Assembly: GCA_964387355.1 (NCBI GenBank) | Contig: CAYLWJ010000096.1 | Span: forward strand, 1 to 10,055 | Direction of reading: 5' to 3' | DNA length: 10,055 nt | From: Calidifonticultor sp964387355 | GTDB lineage: Bacteria > Actinomycetota > Humimicrobiia > Humimicrobiales > Humimicrobiaceae | In this document: positions 1 to 6,819 of the stretch, one piece after another | Layout of the letters: every line of letters begins with the position of its first letter | Numbering within the stretch: the first letter of the stretch is position 1 | Position numbers and translations under genes: made by a program | Notes under the pieces: generated by a model | What the model saw: the letters and a program-made list of their open reading frames with translations, nothing else | Told to the model about the DNA's origin: nothing | Databases searched by the model: none

Positions 1-1092
1 AAATTTATACTGCCCCAGATTATATTCATCTTTTAACTGCTTTAATATTTTCTGCATAGCTTCATTTAAAGGAACACCTTTATCTTTTCTTTCAAGCCAA
101 GCAAGATATTCTTTTTCGCCAGCAGTATATATTCTATCTTGACCAGGCGCTTTTTTAGAATTTCTAAGTTGTCTAAGAATATCTCCAGTTGTTTTTTTAA
201 ACTCAGCTGGCTCAATAAAGCTTGCTACATCTATTGCAATAAAAAAATGACCTAATCTACTTTTAACTCTATTGCCATTTTGATCGACATCCGCTAGGCT
301 TTTTAAAAACAGCCCACCTTGAAGAGCTGATGATAATATTTCAACTACTGTTGCATAACCATAACCTTTATAACCAGCCATTTCCTCTCCAATACCGCCT
401 AAAGGAACTAATGCACATTTCCCACTGTCTAAGTCTTTTAAAACTTTATCAGGGTCTGTAGATGTATTTCCATCTTGGTCTATCACCCATCCAGCAGGAA
501 GTTTTTTACCCTCACGCTGGTATAGTTCAATTTTTCCTCTTTGAGTAATAGAAGTTGCACAGTCAATAACAAATGGAAAGTCTTCATCTGTTGGCATTCC
601 AAATACAAGCGGATTAGTTCCAAGCATATTTTCAACACCAAAAGTTGGAGCAATTGATGGTCTTGCATTTGTTCCAGTTATACCTATCATATCTTGTTTT
701 GTAGCCATAATAGCGTAGTATCCTGCAAAGCCATAATGCGTTGAGTTTCTAACCACAGTCATACCAAGGCCATATTTTTTGGCTTTTTGAATTGCCATAT
801 CCATGGATTTCTTTGCAATTACCATCCCCATGCCATTATTGCCATCAATTACAGCAGTTGTTGGACTCTCTTTTATAATTGAAATTTGCGTTATTGGACT
901 TTGAAGTTTAGCTTTTATTCTATCAATATAAATTGGTTTAAAACGACCAATTCCATGACTGTCTATTCCTCTTTTATCAGCGTCTATCAACACCTCAGCG
1001 CAGATTTTAGCATCACCTTCAGGCACTCCAACTTTTATAAAAACATCAATCATGAAATTTTCAAGTTTGTCAAACGGCTCATAAAAAATCAT
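1..1092 (-). CDS. Ldh2-family malate/L-lactate (2-hydroxyacid) dehydrogenase, 3' end cut by window edge
   Basis: The minus-strand reading frame is open for 364 codons from the ATG at 1092 to the left edge, without a stop. The protein reads as a cytoplasmic NAD(P)H-dependent oxidoreductase of the Ldh2/MDH2 family, which interconverts 2-hydroxy and 2-keto acids (malate, lactate, ureidoglycolate, sulfolactate, diketogulonate). Visible signatures are DKRGIDSHGIGR near residues 39-50 with the family's active-site His46, NSTHYGFAGYYA near 116-127 with a second conserved His119, GTNPLVFGMP near 158-167, and GYKGYGYAT near 240-248. Family members are about 330-360 residues, so little should be missing. 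The start is supported by AAGGAG at 1098-1103 (minus strand), five bases before the ATG; the next in-frame Met (residue 14) has no such site. It lies 49 bases after the nrdJ stop with no GC-rich hairpin between, so co-transcription is likely. Substrate cannot be decided from sequence. Confidence 0.88.
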   Translation of the reverse strand, partial: MIFYEPFDKLENFMIDVFIKVGVPEGDAKICAEVLIDADKRGIDSHGIGRFKPIYIDRIKAKLQSPITQISIIKESPTTAVIDGNNGMGMVIAKKSMDMAIQKAKKYGLGMTVVRNSTHYGFAGYYAIMATKQDMIGITGTNARPSIAPTFGVENMLGTNPLVFGMPTDEDFPFVIDCATSITQRGKIELYQREGKKLPAGWVIDQDGNTSTDPDKVLKDLDSGKCALVPLGGIGEEMAGYKGYGYATVVEILSSALQGGLFLKSLADVDQNGNRVKSRLGHFFIAIDVASFIEPAEFKKTTGDILRQLRNSKKAPGQDRIYTAGEKEYLAWLERKDKGVPLNEAMQKILKQLKDEYNLGQYKF

Positions 1093-1141
1093 AAAAACTC
1101 CTTAAATTAGTTATTTTCATTAAATTATATATATTAACCTA

Positions 1142-4100
1142 TTAAGAGCATTTTGAAAAGCCGCAATTTCTACAAACATAACATCCGCCTTCAGGCTCCA
1201 TTATACCGCCGCAACCCTCTTCAGGACAAATCATTACAGACTTTGGACCGCTTTTGGCATTAAGGTCAAATTTATTATAACCTTTTAGGTAAAATTCTAT
1301 AGCCTTACCAATTGCATCAGGGCACGAAAGAACATGCGTTTCATCATCGGCTATACATGTAATACACCTAATACCTGAAACCTGTTTTAAAATAGATTCA
1401 ATTTCTATACCTGACCTTATTGTTATGCTTATCAGTCTGCTCACTGCCTCTGAAAGTGCTGCGCAGCCTTCTTCACCAGTGCTTGTAAACACTTCACAAA
1501 TACCAATATCATCAGAATTTACAGTTACGTATAGCTTTCCGCATCCTCCAATTTTATATTTCCTTGTCAAGCCTCTTGTAATTTCAGGCCTTGGTCTTGG
1601 TTTTATAAATCTTCTTTGTAAATCTTCCTCTTTTAAAGCTTTGCCAGATATTTCCAAATCTTTTTGAGATATTCCTTTGCTAGCTTGCTCTTCTAAAACT
1701 TTGCCACCCTTGTCGAGATCTTTTTCTACTTTTTTATACTCATCGAATTCTTTCACCTGCAAATCTTCACCTTTGCTTAATTTCTCAAATTCCAATTTTT
1801 TGCTTTCTTGGCTTTCTTGGCTTTCCTTTGTTTTCTTTTTCTCTACCTGAAGCACTTGACCTTCCCTGCTACCATCCCTATATATTGTAATTCCTTTGCA
1901 ACCAAGCCTATAAGCAAGCATATAAACCTCTTCTACATCTTTTTCAGTTGCGCTATTTGGAAAGTTTACTGTTTTTGAAACTGCATTATCTACATAATCT
2001 TGAAAAGTTGCCTGCATTCTAACATGCCATATAGGTGAAATTTCATGAGCGGTAACAAACACTCTTTTAACAGATGAGGGAATCTGCTCAAAGTCTTGCA
2101 GGTTTCCTTTTTCTGCAATTTCTTCCATCAACTCTTTGCTATAAAACCCCATCTCTTTTGCAAACTTTTCAAAGTACTGATTAACTTCTATAAGTTTTTC
2201 ATTATCCATTACATTTTTTACAAAAGAAATAGCAAAAATTGGTTCAATGCCACTGGAACAGTTAGCAATAATACTTAAGGTCCCAGTTGGTGCAATAGTT
2301 GTAGTTGTTGCATTTCTAATTGGAAATCCTTCTGGGCTGTCATAAATACTGCCTTTAAAATTTGGAAAGCTTCCCCTCTCCTCTGCAAGTTTTCTTGAAG
2401 CTTTTTTTGACTCATCTTGAATAAATCCCATTACTTCTTTTGCAAGTTCTAATGCCTGTTCACTGTTATAAGGGATTCCTAAAATAACTAATAAATCAGC
2501 CCAACCCATAACACCTAACCCAATTTTTCTGTTTCCTTTTGCCATCTCCTCTATTTTTTTTAGAGGATATTTGCCCATATCAATAACATCATCTAAAAAC
2601 CTTACTGATATATGCACAACTTTTCTTAATTTCTCATAATCAACTGTTAAATGTCCTTCCTGCTCTTTTACCATGTGAGCAAGATTAATTGAACCTAAAT
2701 TACAAGCCTCATATGGAAGAAGGTGCTGTTCGCCGCAATTTCTAACAATAATTCCGTTTGCTATATAAGAATTACTTATAGGCTCACCAAAATCAAAAAC
2801 TTCTTTTTTACCAACATACTGAACTGACTTAACCTTATCAATAAATTTATTATAATAATTATTAACTGATAATTTCTTAAATTTTAATTTATTTAAAATC
2901 ATTTGTTTGGATTCTTGCAAAAACCCAATTTTTTCTTTAAATATTTGTTTAGAAATTTCTCCTGAAATGAATAGTTCAAAATATGTATCTTCTTTAGCTT
3001 TATAACTTTTTGCCTCTCCATTCTTTGTAATATATGAAAAATTTTTTGAAAACGAATATGCTCTAGTAAGAATATTTGACTTTATACCTAAATTTAATAA
3101 TAAAAGTTGGATCCCTTGTAATAAAGTCTTTGAAGCAGAGCTTATTTTTATAGTACCATCTGAGCTATCTATACTTCCATCTGCACTAAATATTCCTCTT
3201 AAAAAACCACAAACAGTTTCTTCTGGTGCAGTAAAAAGAGTATATGGAACTTCCTTTTTATTTGACTTTAAAGTCTTTAACCCTAATTCTTTAAAAAATT
3301 CTATAAACCCTTTTGCATGGTAGGAAAGGTGTATGACACCGTTTTCTCTTACTATTTCCTTTATTTCATAATTATACCATTGTTTTATTATGTCATTAAA
3401 ATAATTTACAAGTGTTTTATCTTGACTGCCAAATGTAAGCCCTACTCTATCTTCCCTAAACCATCCATCACCAATCACCCAGCCTAAAACTTCACCAAGT
3501 TCAATTGACCAAAATTTAGGAAGATTTAAAGTTTTTTTGTCTGTAAAATTATTTAAAAAGTTTATCTTTTCTAATTTTCCATTTGTAAATATTTCTATAT
3601 CACTATTGAACTGTCCAAAAGGCTGAATTAAAACTATGTCACCTTCTTTAAGTTCTAAAATTTCTTTGTAGCCATCAATTGTCAAAATTTTATGTTCTTT
3701 AGTTGCTTCAATTTCATACCCAGAATAAGTGGTTAATTTATAGATATTTTTTTTGCCTCTTGCCCATGAACAAATTTCTTTGCTTTCTAATATATCTAAA
3801 TTTTCAGTATTTATTTTATTTGTCAATTTATAATTAAGTGCTCTTTTATCAAATAATATGCTAATATTCTCTCCTGAAATTATTCTTTTATGTAACTCGC
3901 TTGCCTTAATAAAACCTTTATTAGTTGAAATAAATACATCACCACTTACACATGGATTGGTGCTTTCAATTTTACCTATATGAGGTGTGGGGTTGTCTTT
4001 GTTTAATCTGTCTAAAAATATTATCCCAGGATCGCCATTTTTCCATGCCTGATGGATTATCTTGTTAAAGACATCTCTTGCCCTATATCTATTTACAACC

Positions 4101-4885
4101 TGTTTTGTCCTTGGGTTAATAATGTCATACTCGTCATCATTTTCAACTGCTTTCATGAAAGCTTCAGTAATGCCAACTGAGAGATTAAAGTTTGTTAATT
4201 TTGAGTTATCTGCCTTTGCTGTAATAAATTCCAATATATCAGGATGGTCTACTCTTAATATGCCCATATTTGCCCCACGCCTGGTGCCTCCTTGCTTAAT
4301 TGTATCAGTTGCAGCATTAAAAACAGTCATAAAAGAAATAGGACCGCTAGATACACCCTTAGTTGAAAGGACTACATCATTTTTGGGCCTGATGTCAGAA
4401 AACGAATATCCAACCCCACCGCCTGATTTTTGTATAAGTGCTGTTTCTTTTAATGCTTCAAAAATTTTTTCCATTGAATCCCCAACTGGCAAAACAAAAC
4501 ATGCTGCAAGTTGCTGCAGCTCTTTTCCAGCGTTCATTAATGTTGGCGAATTTGGTAAAAAATCAAGGTCTGCCATTATATCAAAAAACTGTTTTTCTAT
4601 TTCTTTTATTTCTTTGGGGCTTTTGCCATAATTTTTTTCAGCTGAAGCAATATTTTTAGCAACTCTTATAAACATATCTCTTGGCGTTTCAAGCAAATTA
4701 CCTTCTTCATCTCTTTTTAAATACCTTTTTTCTAAAACTTTAACAGCATTTGCTGACAAATTAATTGGTTTTTTTCTATAATATTCATCAATAATTTTTT
4801 CAAACGAATTATTTTCTTTGATTAAATTATTCTCTTGAACTGAATTATTCTCATTAATCGAATTATTCTCTTGTGTTTTTTCCAT
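1142..4885 (-). CDS. nrdJ: Adenosylcobalamin-dependent (class II) ribonucleoside-diphosphate reductase, intein-containing
   Basis: The 1247-residue precursor is an 842-residue NrdJ plus a 405-residue intein. NrdJ reduces ribonucleotides to deoxyribonucleotides in the cytoplasm, using adenosylcobalamin to make a thiyl radical. Visible in order are NSPTLMNAG (112-120); the first redox cysteine C129; KSGGGVGYSFSDIRP (153-167); NPC split by the intein after P311; the radical cysteine C717 with E719 in CGEQ; the second redox cysteine C728 (YEACNLGSINL); and APTGTLSIIANCSSGIEP (865-882). A Lys/Glu-rich linker (about 1015-1095) follows, then a TSCPD-type domain (about 1111-1200, ending VLSCPDAIG) and a C-terminal cysteine cluster (C1220, C1225, C1235, C1238, C1241, C1246). 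That cluster is likely a zinc ribbon or dithiol relay. I see no ATP-cone. The N-terminus has four hexapeptide repeats. AGGAAGG at 4891-4897 (minus strand), five bases upstream, supports the ATG. Upstream NrdR boxes predict repression by NrdR. Confidence 0.96.
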   Translation of the reverse strand: MEKTQENNSINENNSVQENNLIKENNSFEKIIDEYYRKKPINLSANAVKVLEKRYLKRDEEGNLLETPRDMFIRVAKNIASAEKNYGKSPKEIKEIEKQFFDIMADLDFLPNSPTLMNAGKELQQLAACFVLPVGDSMEKIFEALKETALIQKSGGGVGYSFSDIRPKNDVVLSTKGVSSGPISFMTVFNAATDTIKQGGTRRGANMGILRVDHPDILEFITAKADNSKLTNFNLSVGITEAFMKAVENDDEYDIINPRTKQVVNRYRARDVFNKIIHQAWKNGDPGIIFLDRLNKDNPTPHIGKIESTNPCVSGDVFISTNKGFIKASELHKRIISGENISILFDKRALNYKLTNKINTENLDILESKEICSWARGKKNIYKLTTYSGYEIEATKEHKILTIDGYKEILELKEGDIVLIQPFGQFNSDIEIFTNGKLEKINFLNNFTDKKTLNLPKFWSIELGEVLGWVIGDGWFREDRVGLTFGSQDKTLVNYFNDIIKQWYNYEIKEIVRENGVIHLSYHAKGFIEFFKELGLKTLKSNKKEVPYTLFTAPEETVCGFLRGIFSADGSIDSSDGTIKISSASKTLLQGIQLLLLNLGIKSNILTRAYSFSKNFSYITKNGEAKSYKAKEDTYFELFISGEISKQIFKEKIGFLQESKQMILNKLKFKKLSVNNYYNKFIDKVKSVQYVGKKEVFDFGEPISNSYIANGIIVRNCGEQHLLPYEACNLGSINLAHMVKEQEGHLTVDYEKLRKVVHISVRFLDDVIDMGKYPLKKIEEMAKGNRKIGLGVMGWADLLVILGIPYNSEQALELAKEVMGFIQDESKKASRKLAEERGSFPNFKGSIYDSPEGFPIRNATTTTIAPTGTLSIIANCSSGIEPIFAISFVKNVMDNEKLIEVNQYFEKFAKEMGFYSKELMEEIAEKGNLQDFEQIPSSVKRVFVTAHEISPIWHVRMQATFQDYVDNAVSKTVNFPNSATEKDVEEVYMLAYRLGCKGITIYRDGSREGQVLQVEKKKTKESQESQESKKLEFEKLSKGEDLQVKEFDEYKKVEKDLDKGGKVLEEQASKGISQKDLEISGKALKEEDLQRRFIKPRPRPEITRGLTRKYKIGGCGKLYVTVNSDDIGICEVFTSTGEEGCAALSEAVSRLISITIRSGIEIESILKQVSGIRCITCIADDETHVLSCPDAIGKAIEFYLKGYNKFDLNAKSGPKSVMICPEEGCGGIMEPEGGCYVCRNCGFSKCS
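1802..1828 (-). repeat. nrdJ: Nine-base tandem repeat in the NrdJ linker (ESQ repeats)
   Basis: GCTTTCTTG occurs twice in tandem on the plus strand (1802-1810 and 1811-1819), followed by a degenerate third copy, GCTTTCCTT (1820-1828). On the coding strand this gives the ESQESQES run at about residues 1020-1028. It marks the start of a low-complexity Lys/Glu-rich linker between the catalytic barrel and the TSCPD domain. Confidence 0.8.
2738..3952 (-). mobile_element. LAGLIDADG intein inserted in nrdJ before the radical cysteine
   Basis: Residues 312-716 of the precursor (405 aa) interrupt the conserved motif NP/CGEQ and, if removed, leave an uninterrupted NrdJ. The intein begins with Cys312 (CVSGDVF, block A). 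It has a TxxH block B (T395-K-E-H398) and ends with GIIVRN, Asn716 being the cyclising residue; the +1 nucleophile is C717. Two LAGLIDADG motifs lie between: EVLGWVIGDG (465-474, acidic D473) and FLRGIFSADG (561-570, D569). The homing endonuclease therefore looks intact, and the element should be a self-splicing, bifunctional intein. The penultimate residue is Arg715 where most inteins have His, which is unusual but known to be tolerated in some inteins. The reading frame is continuous with the exteins, and by eye the segment is even more A/T-rich than they are. The DNA boundaries were checked at codon level: TGT at 3950-3952 and AAT at 2738-2740. Confidence 0.95.
4799..4870 (-). repeat. nrdJ: Four 18-bp tandem repeats coding ENNS-type hexapeptides at the NrdJ N-terminus
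   Basis: Codons 6-29 of nrdJ read as four consecutive hexapeptides: QENNSI, NENNSV, QENNLI and KENNSF. At DNA level the unit is 18 bases with a conserved GAATTATTCTC-like core on the plus strand. The conserved RNR part begins only after these repeats (IIDEYYRKKPINLSANAVK), so they form an Asn/Glu-rich, probably disordered extension. Such in-frame repeats can change copy number by slippage. Confidence 0.85.
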
Positions 4886-4991
4886 AATTGCCTTCCTATC
4901 CTAAATTTTATATTTGTTTTTCTTTTTTAATCTTTTTAATAATTTAAATAAAATTTCAAATTTAACTAATTTTATTTTTGCAATATATTTA

Positions 4992-5007
4992 GCAATATAT
5001 ATGGTGT
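4992..5007. promoter_or_regulatory. NrdR box 2 (downstream operator of nrdJ)
   Basis: GCAATATATATGGTGT matches the NrdR-box consensus acaCwAtATaTwGtgt at 13 of 16 positions. It begins 32 bases from the start of the better box, about three helical turns, which is the usual spacing for tandem NrdR boxes. It falls just downstream of the predicted nrdJ transcription start, so a bound repressor would also block early elongation. Confidence 0.7.
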
Positions 5008-5017
5008 TTGTTATCTT

Positions 5018-5045
5018 AGTATAACACTATATATAGTGATGTCAA
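5018..5045 (-). promoter_or_regulatory. Promoter of nrdJ (sigma-70/sigma-A type)
   Basis: On the minus strand TTGACA (5040-5045, consensus -35) is followed after 16 bases by TATACT (5018-5023, five of six to TATAAT). Transcription would start near 5011, giving a leader of about 125 bases before the nrdJ ATG at 4885. The spacer is the NrdR box. No other promoter of this quality is seen upstream of nrdJ. Confidence 0.8.
5024..5039. promoter_or_regulatory. NrdR box 1 (operator inside the nrdJ promoter)
   Basis: ACACTATATATAGTGA is a near-perfect palindrome that matches the NrdR consensus except for its last base. It exactly fills the 16-base spacer between the -35 and -10 elements of the predicted nrdJ promoter. 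Occupation by the zinc-ribbon/ATP-cone repressor NrdR would exclude RNA polymerase. The consensus and role are established knowledge; binding here is inferred. Confidence 0.88.
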
Positions 5046-5066
5046 TAAAAAATTTTATTTTTATTA

Positions 5067-5095
5067 TTACCATTTCATTATTATTTTGGTATAAT
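5067..5095 (+). promoter_or_regulatory. Divergent promoter towards the bS22-like gene
   Basis: TTACCA (5067-5072, four of six to the -35 consensus), a 17-base spacer and a perfect TATAAT (5090-5095) lie on the plus strand. The -10 box is preceded by TGG, which makes an extended -10 element. It is divergent from the nrdJ promoter, with about 22 bases between their -35 boxes. The leader to the GTG start at 5266 would be about 165 bases, A/T-rich, with several short direct repeats. Confidence 0.65.
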
Positions 5096-5193
5096 ACGGT
5101 GTTTATTAAAACTTATTAACTAACTTAATTTTTAAAATAATTAGAATATTAACTTAAACTTTAATTATTAGAATATTAATTTTATTAGATTAA

Positions 5194-5225
5194 TTATTTG
5201 CCTTATTTTGTTATTTGCCTTATTT
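5194..5225 (+). repeat. 15-bp direct repeat in the leader of the bS22-like gene
   Basis: TTATTTGCCTTATTT occurs at 5194-5208 and again at 5211-5225, a period of 17 bases. A related pair, ATTAGAATATTAA, occurs slightly upstream. Both lie between the extended -10 promoter and the ribosome-binding site. No function is recognised; slippage-prone A/T-rich DNA or a regulatory repeat are both possible. Confidence 0.6.
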
Positions 5226-5265
5226 ATATCAAATATTATAAACGGAGAAATGGAGAAGAAATCTA

Positions 5266-5361
5266 GTGAGCTCAGTTATTAAAAAAAGACGAAAAAAAAT
5301 GCGTAAGAAAAAACATAAAAAAATGCTAAAGAAAACCCGTTGGCAGAGAAGAAATAAATAA
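5266..5361 (+). CDS. bS22-like (AURKAIP1/COX24 domain) 31-residue ribosomal micro-protein
   Basis: GTG at 5266 opens a 31-codon frame ending in TAA at 5359-5361. The peptide starts SSVIKKRRKKMRKKKHKK and ends KKTRWQRRNK; it is almost entirely Lys/Arg. From memory this closely resembles the small proteins annotated as AURKAIP1/COX24-domain or bS22, such as the mycobacterial ribosomal protein (start GSVIKKRRKRM, centre KKKHRKLL, then RTR-QRR). Those bind rRNA in the small ribosomal subunit. The GTG is chosen because it includes the family's SSVIKKRR start; GGAG at 5252-5255 lies about ten bases upstream. The internal ATG at 5299 would remove that motif, and the ATG at 5250 is out of frame. The extended -10 promoter at 5067-5095 probably drives it. 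The family assignment rests on motif recall, but the coding nature is convincing. Confidence 0.82.
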   Translation: MSSVIKKRRKKMRKKKHKKMLKKTRWQRRNK

Positions 5362-5373
5362 AAGAATAAATAT

Positions 5374-5420
5374 TTTACTAAAAAATTTACTAAAAAAGTT
5401 TAGTAAATTAGTTTAGTAAA
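5374..5420. repeat. Nested inverted repeats TTTACTAAA/TTTAGTAAA after the bS22-like gene
   Basis: Two copies of TTTACTAAA (5374-5382, 5386-5394) are followed by two copies of its reverse complement TTTAGTAAA (5399-5407, 5412-5420). The inner pair forms a 9-bp stem with the loop AAAG; the outer pair can stack on it, or alternative pairings can form. An A-rich run and then CTTTT follow, so the element could be a weak terminator or a processing hairpin between the bS22-like gene and the methyltransferase. It lacks a clean T-tract directly after the stem. Confidence 0.7.
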
Positions 5421-5508
5421 TAAAAAAACTTTTATTAGAAATAAGCAACAGGGTAAGCAGCAAAAAAACTTTTAAAATTACGAAGGTATAAAATTATAAA
5501 GGTATTAA

Positions 5509-6447
5509 ATGAATTCTTTTTCAATAATTAGAAAAGAAATTTTTAGTATACTTGCAAAGAGAGTAATGCTTTGTGATGGTGCTATGGGTACAATGCTTCA
5601 AAGCAGGGGATATAAAAATGCAAGCGATTTATTAAACCTTGATACAAAATCAATTAAAGATGTAGTAGATATTCATTTAAACTACATTAAAGCTGGTTCA
5701 GATATTATACAAACAAATACATTTGGCGCTAATTTCTTAAAATTAAAACGTTCAGGAAATGAAAAAAATTTAAAAACAATAAATAAAAACGGTGTTGATG
5801 CAGCAAAAGAAGCAATAAATCTTTTTAACAGCCAGCTAAGCCAGTTAATAAGTGACTCAAATTTTAAAAAGAAGATTTATATTGCTGGTAATATTGGACC
5901 CTCAGGTGAATTGCTTCAGCCGTTTGGAACAATAAGTTACAAAGAAATGGTTGATTCATTTATAAAACAGGCAGAAGTATTATTAGAAAATGAAGTTAAC
6001 TTAATTTTAATTGAAACAATGATGGACCTTAATGAGGCAAAAGCGGCAGTTGAAGCAGTTCGAGCTTTAGATAAAGAAATTATTATAGCGTGCACACTTT
6101 CTTTCAATGCAAACGGTGTTACATTAATGGGCAATAAAGCTGAAAAGTTTGGGCCAGCTTTACTTGAAGCAGGTTGTGATATTATTGGGGCAAACTGCAG
6201 CGTTGGCTCTGAGTTAATGATTTCAATTACTGAAAAAATTCGAAATGCTAACCCTGAGGCTCTTCTTTTAATCCAGCCAAATGCTGGACTTCCAAAAATT
6301 GTAAATAATGTTACAGTGTTTGACGAAACCCCAGAAATTATGCTCAAAAATTTTAAAAAAATCCTTCAGTTTAATCCTAACATCATTGGTGGCTGCTGTG
6401 GAAGCACACCAGCTCACATAAAAGCACTTGCAAAACTTATATCATAA
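5509..6447 (+). CDS. Homocysteine S-methyltransferase (MetH N-terminal-module type), stand-alone
   Basis: The 312-residue protein is a Zn-dependent (beta/alpha)8-barrel homocysteine S-methyltransferase, cytoplasmic, making methionine from homocysteine and a methyl donor. Visible motifs are LCDGAMGTMLQSRG (21-34), TNTFGAN (69-75), AGNIGPSGELLQPFG (126-140), ETMMDLNEAKAAVEAVRAL (169-187), GANCSVG (227-233) and GGCCGSTPAHI (294-304). The three zinc ligands are C230, C296 and C297. It matches the first module of cobalamin-dependent MetH in length and motifs. The pterin-binding, B12-binding and reactivation modules are absent, and no fused MTHFR follows. It could be part of a split MetH system or act with S-methylmethionine or a corrinoid protein encoded elsewhere. 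AAAGG at 5498-5502, six bases before the ATG, supports the start. It lies 147 bases after the bS22-like gene on the same strand with no strong terminator between. Confidence 0.9.
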   Translation: MNSFSIIRKEIFSILAKRVMLCDGAMGTMLQSRGYKNASDLLNLDTKSIKDVVDIHLNYIKAGSDIIQTNTFGANFLKLKRSGNEKNLKTINKNGVDAAKEAINLFNSQLSQLISDSNFKKKIYIAGNIGPSGELLQPFGTISYKEMVDSFIKQAEVLLENEVNLILIETMMDLNEAKAAVEAVRALDKEIIIACTLSFNANGVTLMGNKAEKFGPALLEAGCDIIGANCSVGSELMISITEKIRNANPEALLLIQPNAGLPKIVNNVTVFDETPEIMLKNFKKILQFNPNIIGGCCGSTPAHIKALAKLIS

Positions 6448-6726
6448 AATCTTTTCATATATTTTAAAGAAATATTACCCTTTTTTTTTAAATAAAAATA
6501 ATAAAATCATAAAAAACCAATTAAGAATTATTTAAATAAATTTCAAACCTTTACAGCAACTTACCTTAATTTAAACTATACTAAAGATATTTATTAATAA
6601 AAACAATAAAATAATGTAACGAAATTTAATCTTATAAAAAAAATGAATAAAATTATATATAAAATTAAATAGTAATGTATATAATAAAGTATTAATAAAA
6701 ATTTATAAAAAAAAATTAAATAATAC
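6448..6726. other. A/T-rich spacer after the methyltransferase gene
   Basis: I see no coding sequence or structured RNA here. A weak hairpin (ATATTT 6459-6464 with AAATAT 6470-6475) followed by a T-run from 6481 could serve as a poor terminator for the methyltransferase gene. The rest is A/T-rich sequence up to the riboswitch promoter. Confidence 0.5.
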
Positions 6727-6755
6727 TTGACAATTTAAAAATGTATTAATATAAT
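6727..6755 (+). promoter_or_regulatory. Consensus sigma-70/sigma-A promoter of the riboswitch transcript
   Basis: TTGACA (6727-6732), exactly 17 bases, then TATAAT (6750-6755): both hexamers and the spacing are consensus. Transcription would start near 6762, about 58 bases before the first pairing element of the c-di-GMP-II aptamer. A second TATAAT (6806-6811), with no proper -35 at the right distance, would start transcription right at the aptamer and is a possible alternative. A strong constitutive promoter before a riboswitch fits control at the level of termination. Confidence 0.8.
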
Positions 6756-6819
6756 TACATCGAAAAGTAAATATACTTATATAAATAGTTTTTTTGACAA
6801 TTATATATAATCTTAAATA

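Noticed and set aside
886..1110. 74-codon open frame on the plus strand
   Set aside because: It overlaps the start of the Ldh2-family gene in antisense; no recognisable protein.
4062..4631. 189-codon open frame on the plus strand
   Set aside because: It is the antisense shadow of the conserved NrdJ N-terminal half; its translation has no family features.
5937..6347. 136-codon open frame on the minus strand
   Set aside because: It is antisense to the homocysteine methyltransferase, whose motifs are clear, and has no ribosome-binding site.
6448..6500. Terminator after the methyltransferase gene
   Set aside because: The only hairpin is a 6-bp A/T stem with four bases before the T-run; too weak to call as a separate feature.
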